Source: Limnohabitans sp. Bal53
Lineage (GTDB): Bacteria > Pseudomonadota > Gammaproteobacteria > Burkholderiales > Burkholderiaceae_C
Assembly (NCBI RefSeq): GCF_003063355.1
Contig: NZ_NESH01000001.1
Location: 372,001 to 436,000, forward strand
DNA: 64,000 nucleotides
Reading direction: 5' to 3'
Both the position numbers and the translations under genes were made by a program. This document shows positions 1 through 8,751 of this stretch, piece by piece. Below the pieces are notes generated by a model that was given only the letters and a program-made list of their open reading frames with translations, ran no database searches and was not told the DNA's origin. Every line of letters starts with the position of its first letter. Within the stretch, counting starts at the first letter, position 1.

Positions 1-620
1 GCGGGCGTGAGGCGCAAGTCAGCCTGAAGAAATGGCGTCTTGCGCAGTGGCTCCAGGTCAAACAGGCCAGAAATGGACAGGGCTTTGCGCACCAAGCCGG
101 CGGGCAAATCGCGGCCCAATTTTTTCCAGTCGCAGCCCAGCAGCATGGCCGCCAGATGGCCTCCCGCCGAATGGCCAATGGCAGTGATGTTGCGCCGGTC
201 ACCACCGTACTCGGCGATGTGCCGCCCTACCCACGCAGAGGCCTTGGCCATTTGCATGGCAATGTCGGGAATGCTGACCGGCTGCTCGGGCGAGCCCGGG
301 CACAGCGCGTAATTGACCACCACAACGCAGGCGCCCATGTCGTGCAGGGCCGGAGCCACGAAAGAGTGGTCTGATTTATCGAGGCTGCGCCAGTAGCCGC
401 CGTGGATGAAGATCACCACCGGGGCGTTCGGCTGCGCGGCGGGAAAAATATCCAGGGTCTCGCCCACGCCGTCGCCGTAGGGCAGGTTCAGATGCCCCTT
501 CAGGCGTTCGCGTGCCTGCGCCGAGGCACTTTGCCAATGGGCAAAGTGATCGGCAAAGTCGGGCACCAAGGCCCGGTTGTTGTACATGCGGTCGTGCCAA
601 GCGGCGTCTTTTTGGGGCAT
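1..620 (-). CDS. Alpha/beta hydrolase (esterase or arylformamidase-like), 3' end outside the window
   Basis: About 206 codons are visible from an ATG at 618-620; the frame runs off the left edge, so the C-terminus with the expected acid and His of the catalytic triad is not seen. Two signatures identify the fold: an oxyanion-hole motif HGGYW followed by R, and further on the nucleophile elbow GHSAGGH. HGGYW plus GxSxGG is typical of the hormone-sensitive-lipase/kynurenine formamidase branch. There is no signal peptide, so it is probably cytosolic. It lies 52 bases downstream of the TonB receptor on the same strand and may be co-transcribed. Neither the substrate nor a formamidase role can be told from this fragment. 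Confidence 0.85.
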   Translation of the reverse strand, partial: MPQKDAAWHDRMYNNRALVPDFADHFAHWQSASAQARERLKGHLNLPYGDGVGETLDIFPAAQPNAPVVIFIHGGYWRSLDKSDHSFVAPALHDMGACVVVVNYALCPGSPEQPVSIPDIAMQMAKASAWVGRHIAEYGGDRRNITAIGHSAGGHLAAMLLGCDWKKLGRDLPAGLVRKALSISGLFDLEPLRKTPFLQADLRLTP

Positions 621-672
621 GGTTGTCTCCGTTGTGGGTTGTTCTTAGACCACCATCTTGGCACAAGAGGCG

Positions 673-2919
673 TCAGATTTTCATCTCTAGGCGCAGCTGC
701 ACATTGCGCCAATTCCGGTCGGTGGTGCGAGACGTCTCTTGCTGACCCCCTGTGTTGAAAGTGGTAGACGTTTGGTAATCACGCGGCAGCAGGTTGCTGA
801 CGGTCAAACGCAAAGCGGTCACACCGGAAAATCGCCACATTCCATAGACATCCAACACGCGTTTGACGCCTTGATACGAGAGCTGTTCCTGGCTGCGGCG
901 TGTGTCATATTCGGGGTTCCAGTTGGCATTGCCACCGACCGTCAACGGCACACCGCGAAGCCGGTAATCGGCCCCCAAATTGGCAGTCATGCCAGGTTGC
1001 TGATCCAAGCGGTTGTCGGGACCTGGCACATCCTTGACCTTGGATCGGAAAAAACTCACATTGCTTCGGATGTCCACCGGCCACGCCTCGGCCCAAGCTT
1101 GGTTCAATCGGAACTTTGCCTCCAGCTCCACACCTTGAGTGATGGCGTCACCCACGTTTTGCGGGGTAGACACCCAACGCTGTTGACTTGACCAAGACAC
1201 GTTCTGCAAACGGGTCTGATAACGGATCAGGTCTTGAATGTTTCGGCGGAACACATTGGCGCTGAGCACCCCACCGCCATCCAGATAACGCTCAATCCCT
1301 AAGTCGATGCCAGTGGCCAACTCGGGCAACAAGTCGGGGTTGCCGACACGATCGGGTTGGGTGGGAACGTTGTTAACTGAAATCGGGTAATCGCGCGAAT
1401 ACCGCAAAGGTGCCACCATGTTGTACAAGGTGGGGGTTTTGTAACTGCGCGTCAAGCTCATGCGCACTTGGTCACGTTTGGCCGGATCAGGCTTCCACAG
1501 GGCGTGGAGCAACGGCGTCCAAACTTGACTTTTATTGCTTTTGAGCTCTTCACTGACCTGACCTTCAGTCAGGATGCTTTCATAACGAAGCCCTGCATAA
1601 GCCGACCAGTTCGTGTTGATCTTGAACTCGTCTTGCGTGTAAGCCGCCCATCTCTCTGTTCGAGCCTTCAAGTTTCCGCTTTCATCGCCCGCGCCTGGGC
1701 TGGCCTCCTCTACGCGGCGTATACCTTCGTGCTCCAAACCACTGACCCACTGGTGGCCGTTGTCCAAAACGCGGGTCCATTTGCCATTCAGGCTGGTGTT
1801 GCGACTCGTAAAACGCTGCTCGTCCAAAGCGTTAGATAAGAGCGCTGGCGAGCTACTGATCAGTGTGGTCTGGGTGATGTGCTGGTCGTACCTGGCTTGA
1901 CCCAGACCGAAACGAAGTTCGAGCCGATCATCGGCAGACAAGCGCTGAGCCCACTGGCCGTTCAAGCGCGCAGCAGCATATCGACTTTCGTTGTCTGTCA
2001 AGGCCGTGTCAGTGATGGCTGTTGATGTGAGCGCCCGGGCATCAATCCGGCCTTGAGCAGCATATTCGGAATAAATCAAAAAAGGCGTCAATGTCAGTGT
2101 TTTGCCTTGCTCACCTTTCCACTGCAAGCGAGCATTGGCGTGTATGCCTTGACGACGGCCAGAAGACTCCGACAAACGCACTTGGTTTTCACGGAAATCG
2201 GAGTCGATCTCGGTCACACTTTCGTCAGCACGCAGGGTGTCCATGGCCGAGAGCGTGAAAGTGCCGCCAAGTGGCTGCGTCTTGAGGTTGTGCACCCAGC
2301 TGAGCATGCTCGAGCCCTTGCCGTGCTCGTGGCTGCGGGTGATTTTGAGGTCGTCGGGGTTGGCTTTTTGGCCTTCGCGCAGCACGATGTTGATGGTGCC
2401 CGCGATGGCACGCGCCCCGGTTTCGGCCGTGGGCGCGCGCATGATCTCGATTTTTTCGACCTGCTCGGGGGTGAGTGAATCGATGGAAAAGCCTGCCGGT
2501 GCACGCTCGCCGTCCAGCAGGATCTGGGTGTAACCGCCGCCCAGGCCCCGCATGCGAATGGCGCCACCTCGGCCGGGTGCACCCAGCACCGTGACGCCAG
2601 GCAAACGCTTGAGTACCTCACCCAAGGTTGAATCGCCTTGCTTTTCGATTTCTTCGCGGCCAATGACGATTTTGGAGGCCGAAGATTCGCGGCGCACCTC
2701 GGTGTCGTTGTTGCGGTTGCTGCGGATTTCCACCTGGCCCAGATCGGTCGGGGCAGCTGCAGGCACGGTGACCGAAGGGGTGCTTGGCGTCGCGTTGGCA
2801 GGGCTTTGAGCCCAGCCCGAAGCAGGTGCCCCATACAAGACAACCCCAGCCAGCAGCAGGCTGTGGGTCAAAGGACGGAGGGTTGGATGAAAGGAGGGCT
2901 GGAAGGAATGTGCACGCAT
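673..2919 (-). CDS. TonB-dependent outer-membrane receptor
   Basis: A 748-residue protein of typical receptor size. Residues about 1-37 form a signal peptide ending near GWA. A plug domain follows (about 60-180) with the characteristic stretch STLGEVLKRLPGVTV and RMRGLGGGYTQILLDGER, then a long beta-barrel rich in alternating aromatic residues. The C-terminus (LRLEMKI) lacks the usual terminal Phe. It should import a scarce nutrient (iron chelate, cobalamin, carbohydrate or other) across the outer membrane using TonB/ExbBD energy. No tonB, siderophore gene or FecI/FecR pair is adjacent, so the substrate is unknown. The start codon has no convincing ribosome-binding site, but the signal peptide supports it. 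Confidence 0.92.
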   Translation of the reverse strand: MRAHSFQPSFHPTLRPLTHSLLLAGVVLYGAPASGWAQSPANATPSTPSVTVPAAAPTDLGQVEIRSNRNNDTEVRRESSASKIVIGREEIEKQGDSTLGEVLKRLPGVTVLGAPGRGGAIRMRGLGGGYTQILLDGERAPAGFSIDSLTPEQVEKIEIMRAPTAETGARAIAGTINIVLREGQKANPDDLKITRSHEHGKGSSMLSWVHNLKTQPLGGTFTLSAMDTLRADESVTEIDSDFRENQVRLSESSGRRQGIHANARLQWKGEQGKTLTLTPFLIYSEYAAQGRIDARALTSTAITDTALTDNESRYAAARLNGQWAQRLSADDRLELRFGLGQARYDQHITQTTLISSSPALLSNALDEQRFTSRNTSLNGKWTRVLDNGHQWVSGLEHEGIRRVEEASPGAGDESGNLKARTERWAAYTQDEFKINTNWSAYAGLRYESILTEGQVSEELKSNKSQVWTPLLHALWKPDPAKRDQVRMSLTRSYKTPTLYNMVAPLRYSRDYPISVNNVPTQPDRVGNPDLLPELATGIDLGIERYLDGGGVLSANVFRRNIQDLIRYQTRLQNVSWSSQQRWVSTPQNVGDAITQGVELEAKFRLNQAWAEAWPVDIRSNVSFFRSKVKDVPGPDNRLDQQPGMTANLGADYRLRGVPLTVGGNANWNPEYDTRRSQEQLSYQGVKRVLDVYGMWRFSGVTALRLTVSNLLPRDYQTSTTFNTGGQQETSRTTDRNWRNVQLRLEMKI

Positions 2920-3025
2920 TCATGCATTTTGACAGCGCCCGGCCGCTGGCGTGTGAAGCGCAGGTGAAAAACCGGGGTCAGCCCAAGGATCGGCAGGATC
3001 ACTCAGGCAAGCCCTGCCCCCAAAA

Positions 3026-4477
3026 TCACTCGTCTGCTTTGAACAAAGCCGCCACTTTGCGCTTGGGCTTGATGTTGGCCGAAATCGACGAGCGCGGTGC
3101 TTTGGGCACTGCGTCCCAGCTCGGCGAAACGTCGGCAGGCGGCGCCTCGTAGGGCTTGCTAAAGAATGGGTCGCGGTTGATGGGCGCAGGGCGAAAGCCA
3201 CCCCGGCGCTCGCGTGGCGCTTCGAGCGCGTCACGCGGGTCAAAGTCATCGCGGCGGCGGCCCTCAGAAGCACGGCCACGAGGACGGTCTTCGGCGCGAG
3301 TGCCCCACTTTTCAGGTGCAGGTCCAGCGGGGGCTTTATCCAGCTGCAGGGTTTCGACTTCCAGCTTTTTCTTGATCAGCTTTTCAATGTCGCCCACCAA
3401 ACGGGTGTCCGAGGGGCTGACCAAGGTCACGGCCAAGCCCGAAGCCCCTGCTCGGCCAGTGCGGCCAATGCGGTGCACATAGTCTTCGGCGTTGAAGGGC
3501 ACATCGAAGTTGAACACGGCGGGCACATCCTTGATGTCCAGGCCACGGGCGGCCACATCGGTACACACCAGCAAATCGACTTCGCCCTTTTTGAAGGCTT
3601 CCAGGGCTTTGAGGCGCTCGTCTTGGCTCTTGTCGCCGTGCAAGGCGGCGGTGCGTAAACCTTCGCGCTCCAAAGAGCGAGCCAAGCGGCCGCAGCCAAG
3701 CTTGCTGTTCACAAAAATGAAGGCCTGCTTGATGCCCCGGTCGTCCAAGACCTTGCGGATCACGCGACGCTTATCGTCGTCTTGTGCGGCGTAAAAACGC
3801 TGCTCCACGGTCGATGCGGTCTCGTTGGGACGCGCCACCTCGATGGTGATGGGGTTTTGCAGGTAACTGCCGGCCAGGCGCTTGATCTCGGGCGAGAAGG
3901 TGGCCGAGAACAGCAGCGTGGTGCGCTGCTTGGGTAGGTAGCTCAGGATGCGCTGCAGATCAGGCAAAAAGCCGATGTCCAGCATGCGGTCGGCTTCGTC
4001 CAGCACCACATATTCCACTTGGTTGAGTACCGCATTTTTGGCTTCAATGTGGTCCAGCAAGCGTCCTGGTGTGGCCACCAAAACCTCAACGCCTTTTTTC
4101 AGCTCCAGCGTTTGGGGCTTCATGTCCATGCCGCCAAACACCACCGCGCTGCGCAGTTGGGTGTACTTGGCGTACATCTTGATTTGTTGGGCGACCTGGT
4201 CGGCCAGCTCACGGGTGGGCAGCAACACCAAAGCGCGCACCGGGTGACGGGCCGGCGAGGTGGATGGATTTTCGTGTTTGAGCAAGCGCTGCAGCAAAGG
4301 CAACGAAAACGCAGCCGTTTTGCCTGTGCCGGTTTGGGCTGCGCCCATCACGTCCTGGCCCGTCAAAACCACCGGAATGGCTTGGGCCTGGATAGGGGTC
4401 ATGGATTCGTAGCCCATTTCGGCCACGGCTCGTGCCAGCGTAGGCGCCAGCGATAAATTGGAAAAAGAGTCGGTCAT
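3026..4477 (-). CDS. rhlE: DEAD-box ATP-dependent RNA helicase RhlE
   Basis: A 483-residue helicase. The Q motif and first Phe lie near residue 5-30 (FSNLSLAPTL, then MTPIQAQAIP), followed by Walker A AQTGTGKT, PTRELA, the DEAD box in VLDEADRMLDIGF, SAT in LLFSATFSPEI, and motif VI HRIGRTGRAG. The C-terminal tail is basic and Arg/Gly-rich, as in RhlE. It unwinds short RNA duplexes and acts in rRNA maturation and mRNA turnover. I chose the ATG at 4475-4477 because it begins at MTDSFSNLSL, the family's usual N-terminus; a longer frame upstream would add 24 unrelated residues. It appears monocistronic. Confidence 0.93.
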   Translation of the reverse strand: MTDSFSNLSLAPTLARAVAEMGYESMTPIQAQAIPVVLTGQDVMGAAQTGTGKTAAFSLPLLQRLLKHENPSTSPARHPVRALVLLPTRELADQVAQQIKMYAKYTQLRSAVVFGGMDMKPQTLELKKGVEVLVATPGRLLDHIEAKNAVLNQVEYVVLDEADRMLDIGFLPDLQRILSYLPKQRTTLLFSATFSPEIKRLAGSYLQNPITIEVARPNETASTVEQRFYAAQDDDKRRVIRKVLDDRGIKQAFIFVNSKLGCGRLARSLEREGLRTAALHGDKSQDERLKALEAFKKGEVDLLVCTDVAARGLDIKDVPAVFNFDVPFNAEDYVHRIGRTGRAGASGLAVTLVSPSDTRLVGDIEKLIKKKLEVETLQLDKAPAGPAPEKWGTRAEDRPRGRASEGRRRDDFDPRDALEAPRERRGGFRPAPINRDPFFSKPYEAPPADVSPSWDAVPKAPRSSISANIKPKRKVAALFKADE

Positions 4478-4579
4478 TAACCCGCTATTGTCGCATTTTG
4501 AACTGCCATTGCCAAAAATGACAGACAAAACTCGGTGCCCGAGCCTCAATTGAGGGGCTAGCGACCCGGGCCGGAGTCG

Positions 4580-4888
4580 TTAAGCCAGGCGGCGGCGCAG
4601 CGAGGGAAAAGCGGACTTTTTGTGGGGAACTTTGGCCGAAGCGGTGCTCAAGGAAGCAGCAGTGCTGAGCATGTCAGAGACCAGCGCATCGGCGCGATCG
4701 TGAGCGCCTTGACGGCTGGCCTCAAAGGCCAAACGGGTGCTTTGGGCCATCTGGGCCACAAAGTTTTGCGGGTAGTCCCGCACCTGGAAACCCCGCAGGC
4801 TCATCACCTTCATGAAGGCGTTGGCTGCCTCTTCGACGGCACGCTGGTATTCCTGGCTGGCTTCTGGCGACATGGGGACCTCGGTCAT
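4580..4888 (-). CDS. Conserved-type small hypothetical protein
   Basis: A 102-residue soluble, largely helical protein with an acidic N-terminal half (EASQEYQRAVEEAANAF) and a basic tail ending SLRRRLA. It has no signal peptide, membrane segment or cysteine pair. The helical, Ala/Gln-rich make-up is faintly reminiscent of phasin-like proteins, but nothing decisive is visible and I do not assign a function. A second ATG lies at codon 6. It sits between the flavoprotein gene and rhlE on the same strand, 102 bases upstream of rhlE, with a 12-bp palindrome (CCTCAATTGAGG) at 4544-4555 in the gap. Confidence 0.6.
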   Translation of the reverse strand: MTEVPMSPEASQEYQRAVEEAANAFMKVMSLRGFQVRDYPQNFVAQMAQSTRLAFEASRQGAHDRADALVSDMLSTAASLSTASAKVPHKKSAFPSLRRRLA

Positions 4889-4949
4889 GGATGAGTTGGT
4901 GAACCCTTACATAACGCAGCCCAGGCCCCAAAGGAATACACAACCGGTA

Positions 4950-6293
4950 TCAAATTGTGTGCGCCTGGGTGGCCAGACTTTTGAGCACACCTTGCGCCGC
5001 CTGTCGCCCACTGGCCAGACAGGCGGTGAGCAAGTAGCCGCCCGTGGGGGCTTCCCAGTCGAGCATCTCACCTGCGCAAAACACCCCCGGGCAGGCCGCC
5101 AGCATCAAATCAGGCCCCATGGCCTGCAGCGCCACCCCGCCAGCGGTGCTGATCGCCTCGGCCACGGGCCGGGGGCGCTTCAAGGGCACGGGCAGGGCCT
5201 TGATGTGCGCGGCCAAGGCTTCAGGCCGAGCCAAAGTCTCGGGAGTGCACAGCTCAAACAGCAAGCCCATTTTCACGCCATCCAAGCCCAAACGGCTCTT
5301 CAAGTGACTGCTCAGGCTGCGGCTGCCGCGCGGCCAGGCCACATCTTGCAAGACCTGCTCAGGTGTTTTGTCGGGCAACAAATCCAGCAGCAAACTGGCC
5401 TGCCCATGTTCGACCAAATCGTCGCGCAGCCAGGCCGAGGCGGCGTAGACCAGACTGCCCTCGATCCCGGTCTCAGTGAGCACAAACTCGCCCTTGCGTT
5501 CAAAACGCGGCGGCAAGGCGACTCCCTGGCGTGCGGCACCCTGCGATGCTGGCACCGTGAGCACCACTGACTTGAGTGGATGCCCGGCGAACTTGTCTCT
5601 GAAGTGCGCCGTCCAGCCCTGGCCCTCACGCCCCAACGCATCAAAGCCGCAATTGGCGGGCTTCAATGGAGCGACCTCTACACCCAGGGCCTGCAAATGG
5701 GGCAGCCAAGCGCCGTCCGAGCCCAGGTGCGGCCAGCTGGCCCCGCCCAGCGCCAGCACCGTGGCAGCTGCTTTCACCTGCAGGGGCGGAGCATCGTCCC
5801 GACGCCCAAACACCAGCTGGTCACCTTGCCAACCCAACCAACGGTGTCGCATGTGGAACTGCACCGGCACGCCGCTGGTGGGGTGGCGCAGGCGCTGCAA
5901 CCAGGCCCGCAGCAGGGGTGCGGCTTTCATCTCGGCCGGGAACACGCGCCCAGAGCTGCCCACAAAAGTACTCACACCCAAACCCTGAGCCCAGTCGCGA
6001 ACACCCTGCGCGTCCAGCCCGGACAGCCATTGGCTGACCTCGGCCTCGCGTGCGCCATAACGGGTGTTGAACGCGGTCAATGGCTCGGCATGGGTGAGGT
6101 TCAAACCGCCCTTGCCTGCCAGCAAAAACTTGCGCCCGACCGAAGGCATGGCGTCAAACAAGTGCACAGACACACCCGCTTGTGACAAGACCTCGGCCGC
6201 CATCAAACCGGCCGGGCCGCCGCCCACAATGGCCACCTCCACCGAAAGCTCGAGTGCATCAGGAAAATCGCAAGTGGGTTCAGGAAGGCTCAT
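4950..6293 (-). CDS. FAD/NAD(P)-binding flavoprotein of the YhiN/HI0933 family
   Basis: A 447-residue protein. Near the N-terminus is the Rossmann dinucleotide-binding stretch VAIVGGGPAGLMAAE followed by an acidic residue ending strand 2 (LFDAMPSVGRKFLLAGKGG). The sequence GRKFLLAGKGGLNLTH is the hallmark of the YhiN/HI0933 group (TIGR03862-like subfamily). The C-terminal GVFCAGEMLDWEAPTGGYLL closes the FAD site. The family is conserved but its physiological reaction is not well defined. It is transcribed divergently from trxA, with about 100 bases between them. Confidence 0.85.
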   Translation of the reverse strand: MSLPEPTCDFPDALELSVEVAIVGGGPAGLMAAEVLSQAGVSVHLFDAMPSVGRKFLLAGKGGLNLTHAEPLTAFNTRYGAREAEVSQWLSGLDAQGVRDWAQGLGVSTFVGSSGRVFPAEMKAAPLLRAWLQRLRHPTSGVPVQFHMRHRWLGWQGDQLVFGRRDDAPPLQVKAAATVLALGGASWPHLGSDGAWLPHLQALGVEVAPLKPANCGFDALGREGQGWTAHFRDKFAGHPLKSVVLTVPASQGAARQGVALPPRFERKGEFVLTETGIEGSLVYAASAWLRDDLVEHGQASLLLDLLPDKTPEQVLQDVAWPRGSRSLSSHLKSRLGLDGVKMGLLFELCTPETLARPEALAAHIKALPVPLKRPRPVAEAISTAGGVALQAMGPDLMLAACPGVFCAGEMLDWEAPTGGYLLTACLASGRQAAQGVLKSLATQAHTI

Positions 6294-6396
6294 GGCTTTG
6301 TGGTCTAGCTATAAATAAGCGGCGCACGAATGTACCGAGTTTCTGTCAAAATAGGCGCAACTTTAGCCGCATCTCAATGTTCACAAGGAAAAGGCC

Positions 6397-6729
6397 ATGG
6401 CCAGCGATCTGATCAAACACACCACCGACGCCACCTTCGAAGCCGACGTGCTCCAATCCAGCCAACCCGTGGTGGTGGACTTCTGGGCCGAATGGTGTGG
6501 CCCCTGCAAAATGATTGCCCCCATCCTCGACGAAGTGGCCAGCGCTTACGAAGGCAAGATGCAAATCGCCAAGATGAACGTCGACGACAACCGCGACATC
6601 CCAGCCAAGTTCGGCATTCGCGGCATCCCCACACTCATGATTTTCAAGGGCGGTCAGCTCGCTGCCACCAAAGTGGGCGCCATGAGCAAGTCACAATTGA
6701 CCGCTTTCATCGACCAGCAACTGGCCTGA
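6397..6729 (+). CDS. trxA: Thioredoxin 1
   Basis: A 110-residue cytosolic thioredoxin with the redox motif WCGPC at residues 33-37, the preceding FWAEW, and the cis-Pro loop [11 protein letters not shown]. It reduces protein disulfides and serves as electron donor to ribonucleotide reductase, PAPS reductase and methionine sulfoxide reductases, being itself reduced by thioredoxin reductase. A purine-rich ribosome-binding site (AAGGAAAAGG) precedes the ATG. The trxA-rho order is usual in Burkholderiales. A strong terminator between the two genes indicates separate transcription. Confidence 0.97.
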   Translation: MASDLIKHTTDATFEADVLQSSQPVVVDFWAEWCGPCKMIAPILDEVASAYEGKMQIAKMNVDDNRDIPAKFGIRGIPTLMIFKGGQLAATKVGAMSKSQLTAFIDQQLA

Positions 6730-6769
6730 TGCGTCCATGCCGTCCGGCTGTGCTGGACGTGCCCCCCAC

Positions 6770-6796
6770 AACCGGGCCCGCATGGCCCGGTTTTTT
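6770..6796 (+). terminator. Rho-independent terminator after trxA
   Basis: A perfect 9-bp stem, AACCGGGCC (6770-6778) with GGCCCGGTT (6784-6792), has a 5-base loop and runs into six T residues (6791-6796). It lies 40 bases after the trxA stop. Confidence 0.9.
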
Positions 6797-6800
6797 GTTT

Positions 6801-6828
6801 TTGGGACTGCCCGAAAACCTGTCATAAT
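6801..6828 (+). promoter_or_regulatory. Candidate sigma-70 promoter for rho
   Basis: A -35-like TTGGGA (6801-6806) and a -10 CATAAT (6823-6828) are 16 bases apart, directly after the trxA terminator. They leave a leader of about 140 bases before rho. A long leader fits the known attenuation-type autoregulation of rho, but no specific structure was identified here. Confidence 0.45.
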
Positions 6829-6975
6829 TTCTCGCAGGCAACCCGAACACGGGACAGCGCCAAGACTGCCGGAAGCTCCAGCCCCCAAACCCGGGCGGCA
6901 TCCGGTCCAGAACATATCCACCCGGTTATCCGAAATACGGTCCCCAGCAGACCGATTCGCCACAGGCCCACTCCC

Positions 6976-8238
6976 ATGCATTTGAACGAACTCAAGGCAC
7001 TTCATGTGTCCGAACTCCTGAAGCAAGCCGACACGCTCGAAATCGAGAACACCGGTCGCATGCGCAAACAGGAGCTGATGTTTGCCATCATCAAAAAACG
7101 CGCCAAAGCAGGCGAACAGGTCTTTGCCGACGGCGTGCTGGAAATCTTGCCCGACGGCTTTGGCTTTTTGCGCAGCCCCGACTCCAGCTACACCGCCAGC
7201 ACCGACGACATCTACATCAGCCCCAGCCAGGTGCGGCGCTTTAACCTGCACACGGGTGACATGATCGAAGGCGAAGTGCGTATCCCCAAAGACGGCGAGC
7301 GCTACTTTGCCCTGACCAAGCTGGACAAGGTCAACGACGACCTGCCCGAGAACAACAAACACAAAGTCATGTTCGAGAACTTGACGCCACTGTTCCCCAA
7401 AGAGCAGATGCGTCTGGAGCGTGACATCAAGGGCGAAGAAAACATCACCGCCCGCGTGATCGACATCATCGCCCCGCTCGGCCGCGGCCAGCGCGCCCTG
7501 ATCGTGGCGCAACCCAAGTCGGGCAAGACGGTCATGATGCAGCAGATTGCTCACGCCATCACCGCCAACTACCCCGATGTGCACCTGATGGTGCTGCTGG
7601 TCGACGAGCGCCCAGAAGAAGTGACCGAAATGCAGCGCAGCGTGCGCGGCGAAGTGATCTCCTCGACGTTTGACGAACCCGCATCGCGCCACGTGCACGT
7701 GGCCGAGATGGTGATCGAGCGCGCCAAGCGCTTGGTCGAGCTGAAAAAAGACGTGGTGATCTTGCTGGACTCGATCACCCGCCTGGCCCGCGCCTACAAC
7801 AACGTGGTGCCATCATCCGGCAAAGTGCTCTCGGGTGGTGTGGATGCCAACGCCCTGCAGCGCCCCAAGCGCTTCTTTGGCGCAGCGCGCAATGTGGAAG
7901 AAGGCGGCAGCTTGACCATCATCGCCACGGCCTTGGTCGACACCGGCAGCCGCATGGACGAGGTGATCTTTGAAGAATTCAAGGGCACGGGTAACTGCGA
8001 GATTCACCTGGAGCGCCGCCTGTATGAAAAGCGCGTGTTCCCGGCCATCAACTTGAACCGCAGCGGCACCCGCCGCGAAGAGTTGCTGCTGCAACCCGAA
8101 GTGCTGCAAAAAACCCGCATCCTGCGTCAATTCATGTACAACATGGACGAAATCGAGGCGATGGAGATGGTGTTGAAGAGCATGAAAGCCACCAAGAACA
8201 ACTCCGAGTTCTTCGACATGATGAGACGCGGCGGCTGA
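6976..8238 (+). CDS. rho: Transcription termination factor Rho
   Basis: 420 residues, the standard length of the short Rho form. An N-terminal Rho-N helical domain is followed by a cold-shock-like RNA-binding domain (GFGFLR near 61-66, YISPSQ near 80). The RecA-like motor follows, with Walker A QPKSGKT near 179-185 and Walker [11 protein letters not shown]. The conserved C-terminal region includes [25 protein letters not shown]. The hexamer loads on untranslated C-rich RNA and terminates transcription. It is probably expressed from its own promoter, possibly with read-through into rpmE2. Confidence 0.97.
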   Translation: MHLNELKALHVSELLKQADTLEIENTGRMRKQELMFAIIKKRAKAGEQVFADGVLEILPDGFGFLRSPDSSYTASTDDIYISPSQVRRFNLHTGDMIEGEVRIPKDGERYFALTKLDKVNDDLPENNKHKVMFENLTPLFPKEQMRLERDIKGEENITARVIDIIAPLGRGQRALIVAQPKSGKTVMMQQIAHAITANYPDVHLMVLLVDERPEEVTEMQRSVRGEVISSTFDEPASRHVHVAEMVIERAKRLVELKKDVVILLDSITRLARAYNNVVPSSGKVLSGGVDANALQRPKRFFGAARNVEEGGSLTIIATALVDTGSRMDEVIFEEFKGTGNCEIHLERRLYEKRVFPAINLNRSGTRREELLLQPEVLQKTRILRQFMYNMDEIEAMEMVLKSMKATKNNSEFFDMMRRGG

Positions 8239-8243
8239 TACCC

Positions 8244-8249
8244 TATAAT
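8244..8249 (+). promoter_or_regulatory. Possible -10 element (TATAAT) before rpmE2
   Basis: A consensus TATAAT lies just after the rho stop and about 75 bases before rpmE2. No good -35 hexamer is visible 16-18 bases upstream, where the sequence is still rho coding, so this is only suggestive. Confidence 0.35.
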
Positions 8250-8322
8250 CGACAAGTTTTGCGGAAAGTGCTCTCAGATAGGCTGCAGAGTGGCTACCGT
8301 AGCGAAATAAAAGGATTTCCCC

Positions 8323-8586
8323 ATGAAAGACGGCATTCACCCCAACTACCGTGAAGTTTGCTTCCAAGACATGTCCAATGGTTTCAAGTTCGTGACCCGT
8401 TCATGCGCCAACACCAAGGAAATGATCACCATGGAAGACGGCCGCGAGCTGCCTTGGTACAAGCTGGACACGACCAGTGAGTCGCACCCCTTCTACACTG
8501 GCACCCAAAAGTCGGTGGACAACATGGGCGGCCGCGTGGAGAGATTCCGCAACCGTTTCGGCAAGACCACCACCATCGCCAAGTAA
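8323..8586 (+). CDS. rpmE2: 50S ribosomal protein L31 type B
   Basis: 87 residues beginning [14 protein letters not shown] and containing [27 protein letters not shown]. The extra internal segment and the lack of the paired CxxC zinc motif mark it as the type B (C-minus) paralogue, which in many bacteria replaces the zinc form under zinc limitation. No zinc-containing L31 is visible in this window, so this may be the main copy. An AAAAGGA ribosome-binding site precedes the ATG. It is followed by a terminator. Confidence 0.95.
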   Translation: MKDGIHPNYREVCFQDMSNGFKFVTRSCANTKEMITMEDGRELPWYKLDTTSESHPFYTGTQKSVDNMGGRVERFRNRFGKTTTIAK

Positions 8587-8606
8587 TTCGCGCATTGGTG
8601 TCCCCC

Positions 8607-8640
8607 AAAGGGCAGCCCGGGCAACCGGCCTGCCCTTTTT
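8607..8640 (+). terminator. Rho-independent terminator after rpmE2
   Basis: A 9-bp stem, AAAGGGCAG (8607-8615) with CTGCCCTTT (8630-8638), continues into TTTTT (8636-8640). The loop itself contains a smaller CCGG-rich pairing. Confidence 0.85.
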
Positions 8641-8751
8641 GCATGGGCCTTGGCCCGCCTGGCGCCATGACTCCCCTAGTGGGTCATGCTTTCCTAAAAT
8701 ACGAAGCCCAGCGTCACCGCTTTTACCCCTGAACTGATTGCCCCAGTCCCC

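Noticed and set aside
6821..6827. CTGTCAT-like half-site in the rho promoter
   Set aside because: The second half-site 4 bases on does not match, and the sequence is better explained as part of the -10 region CATAAT.
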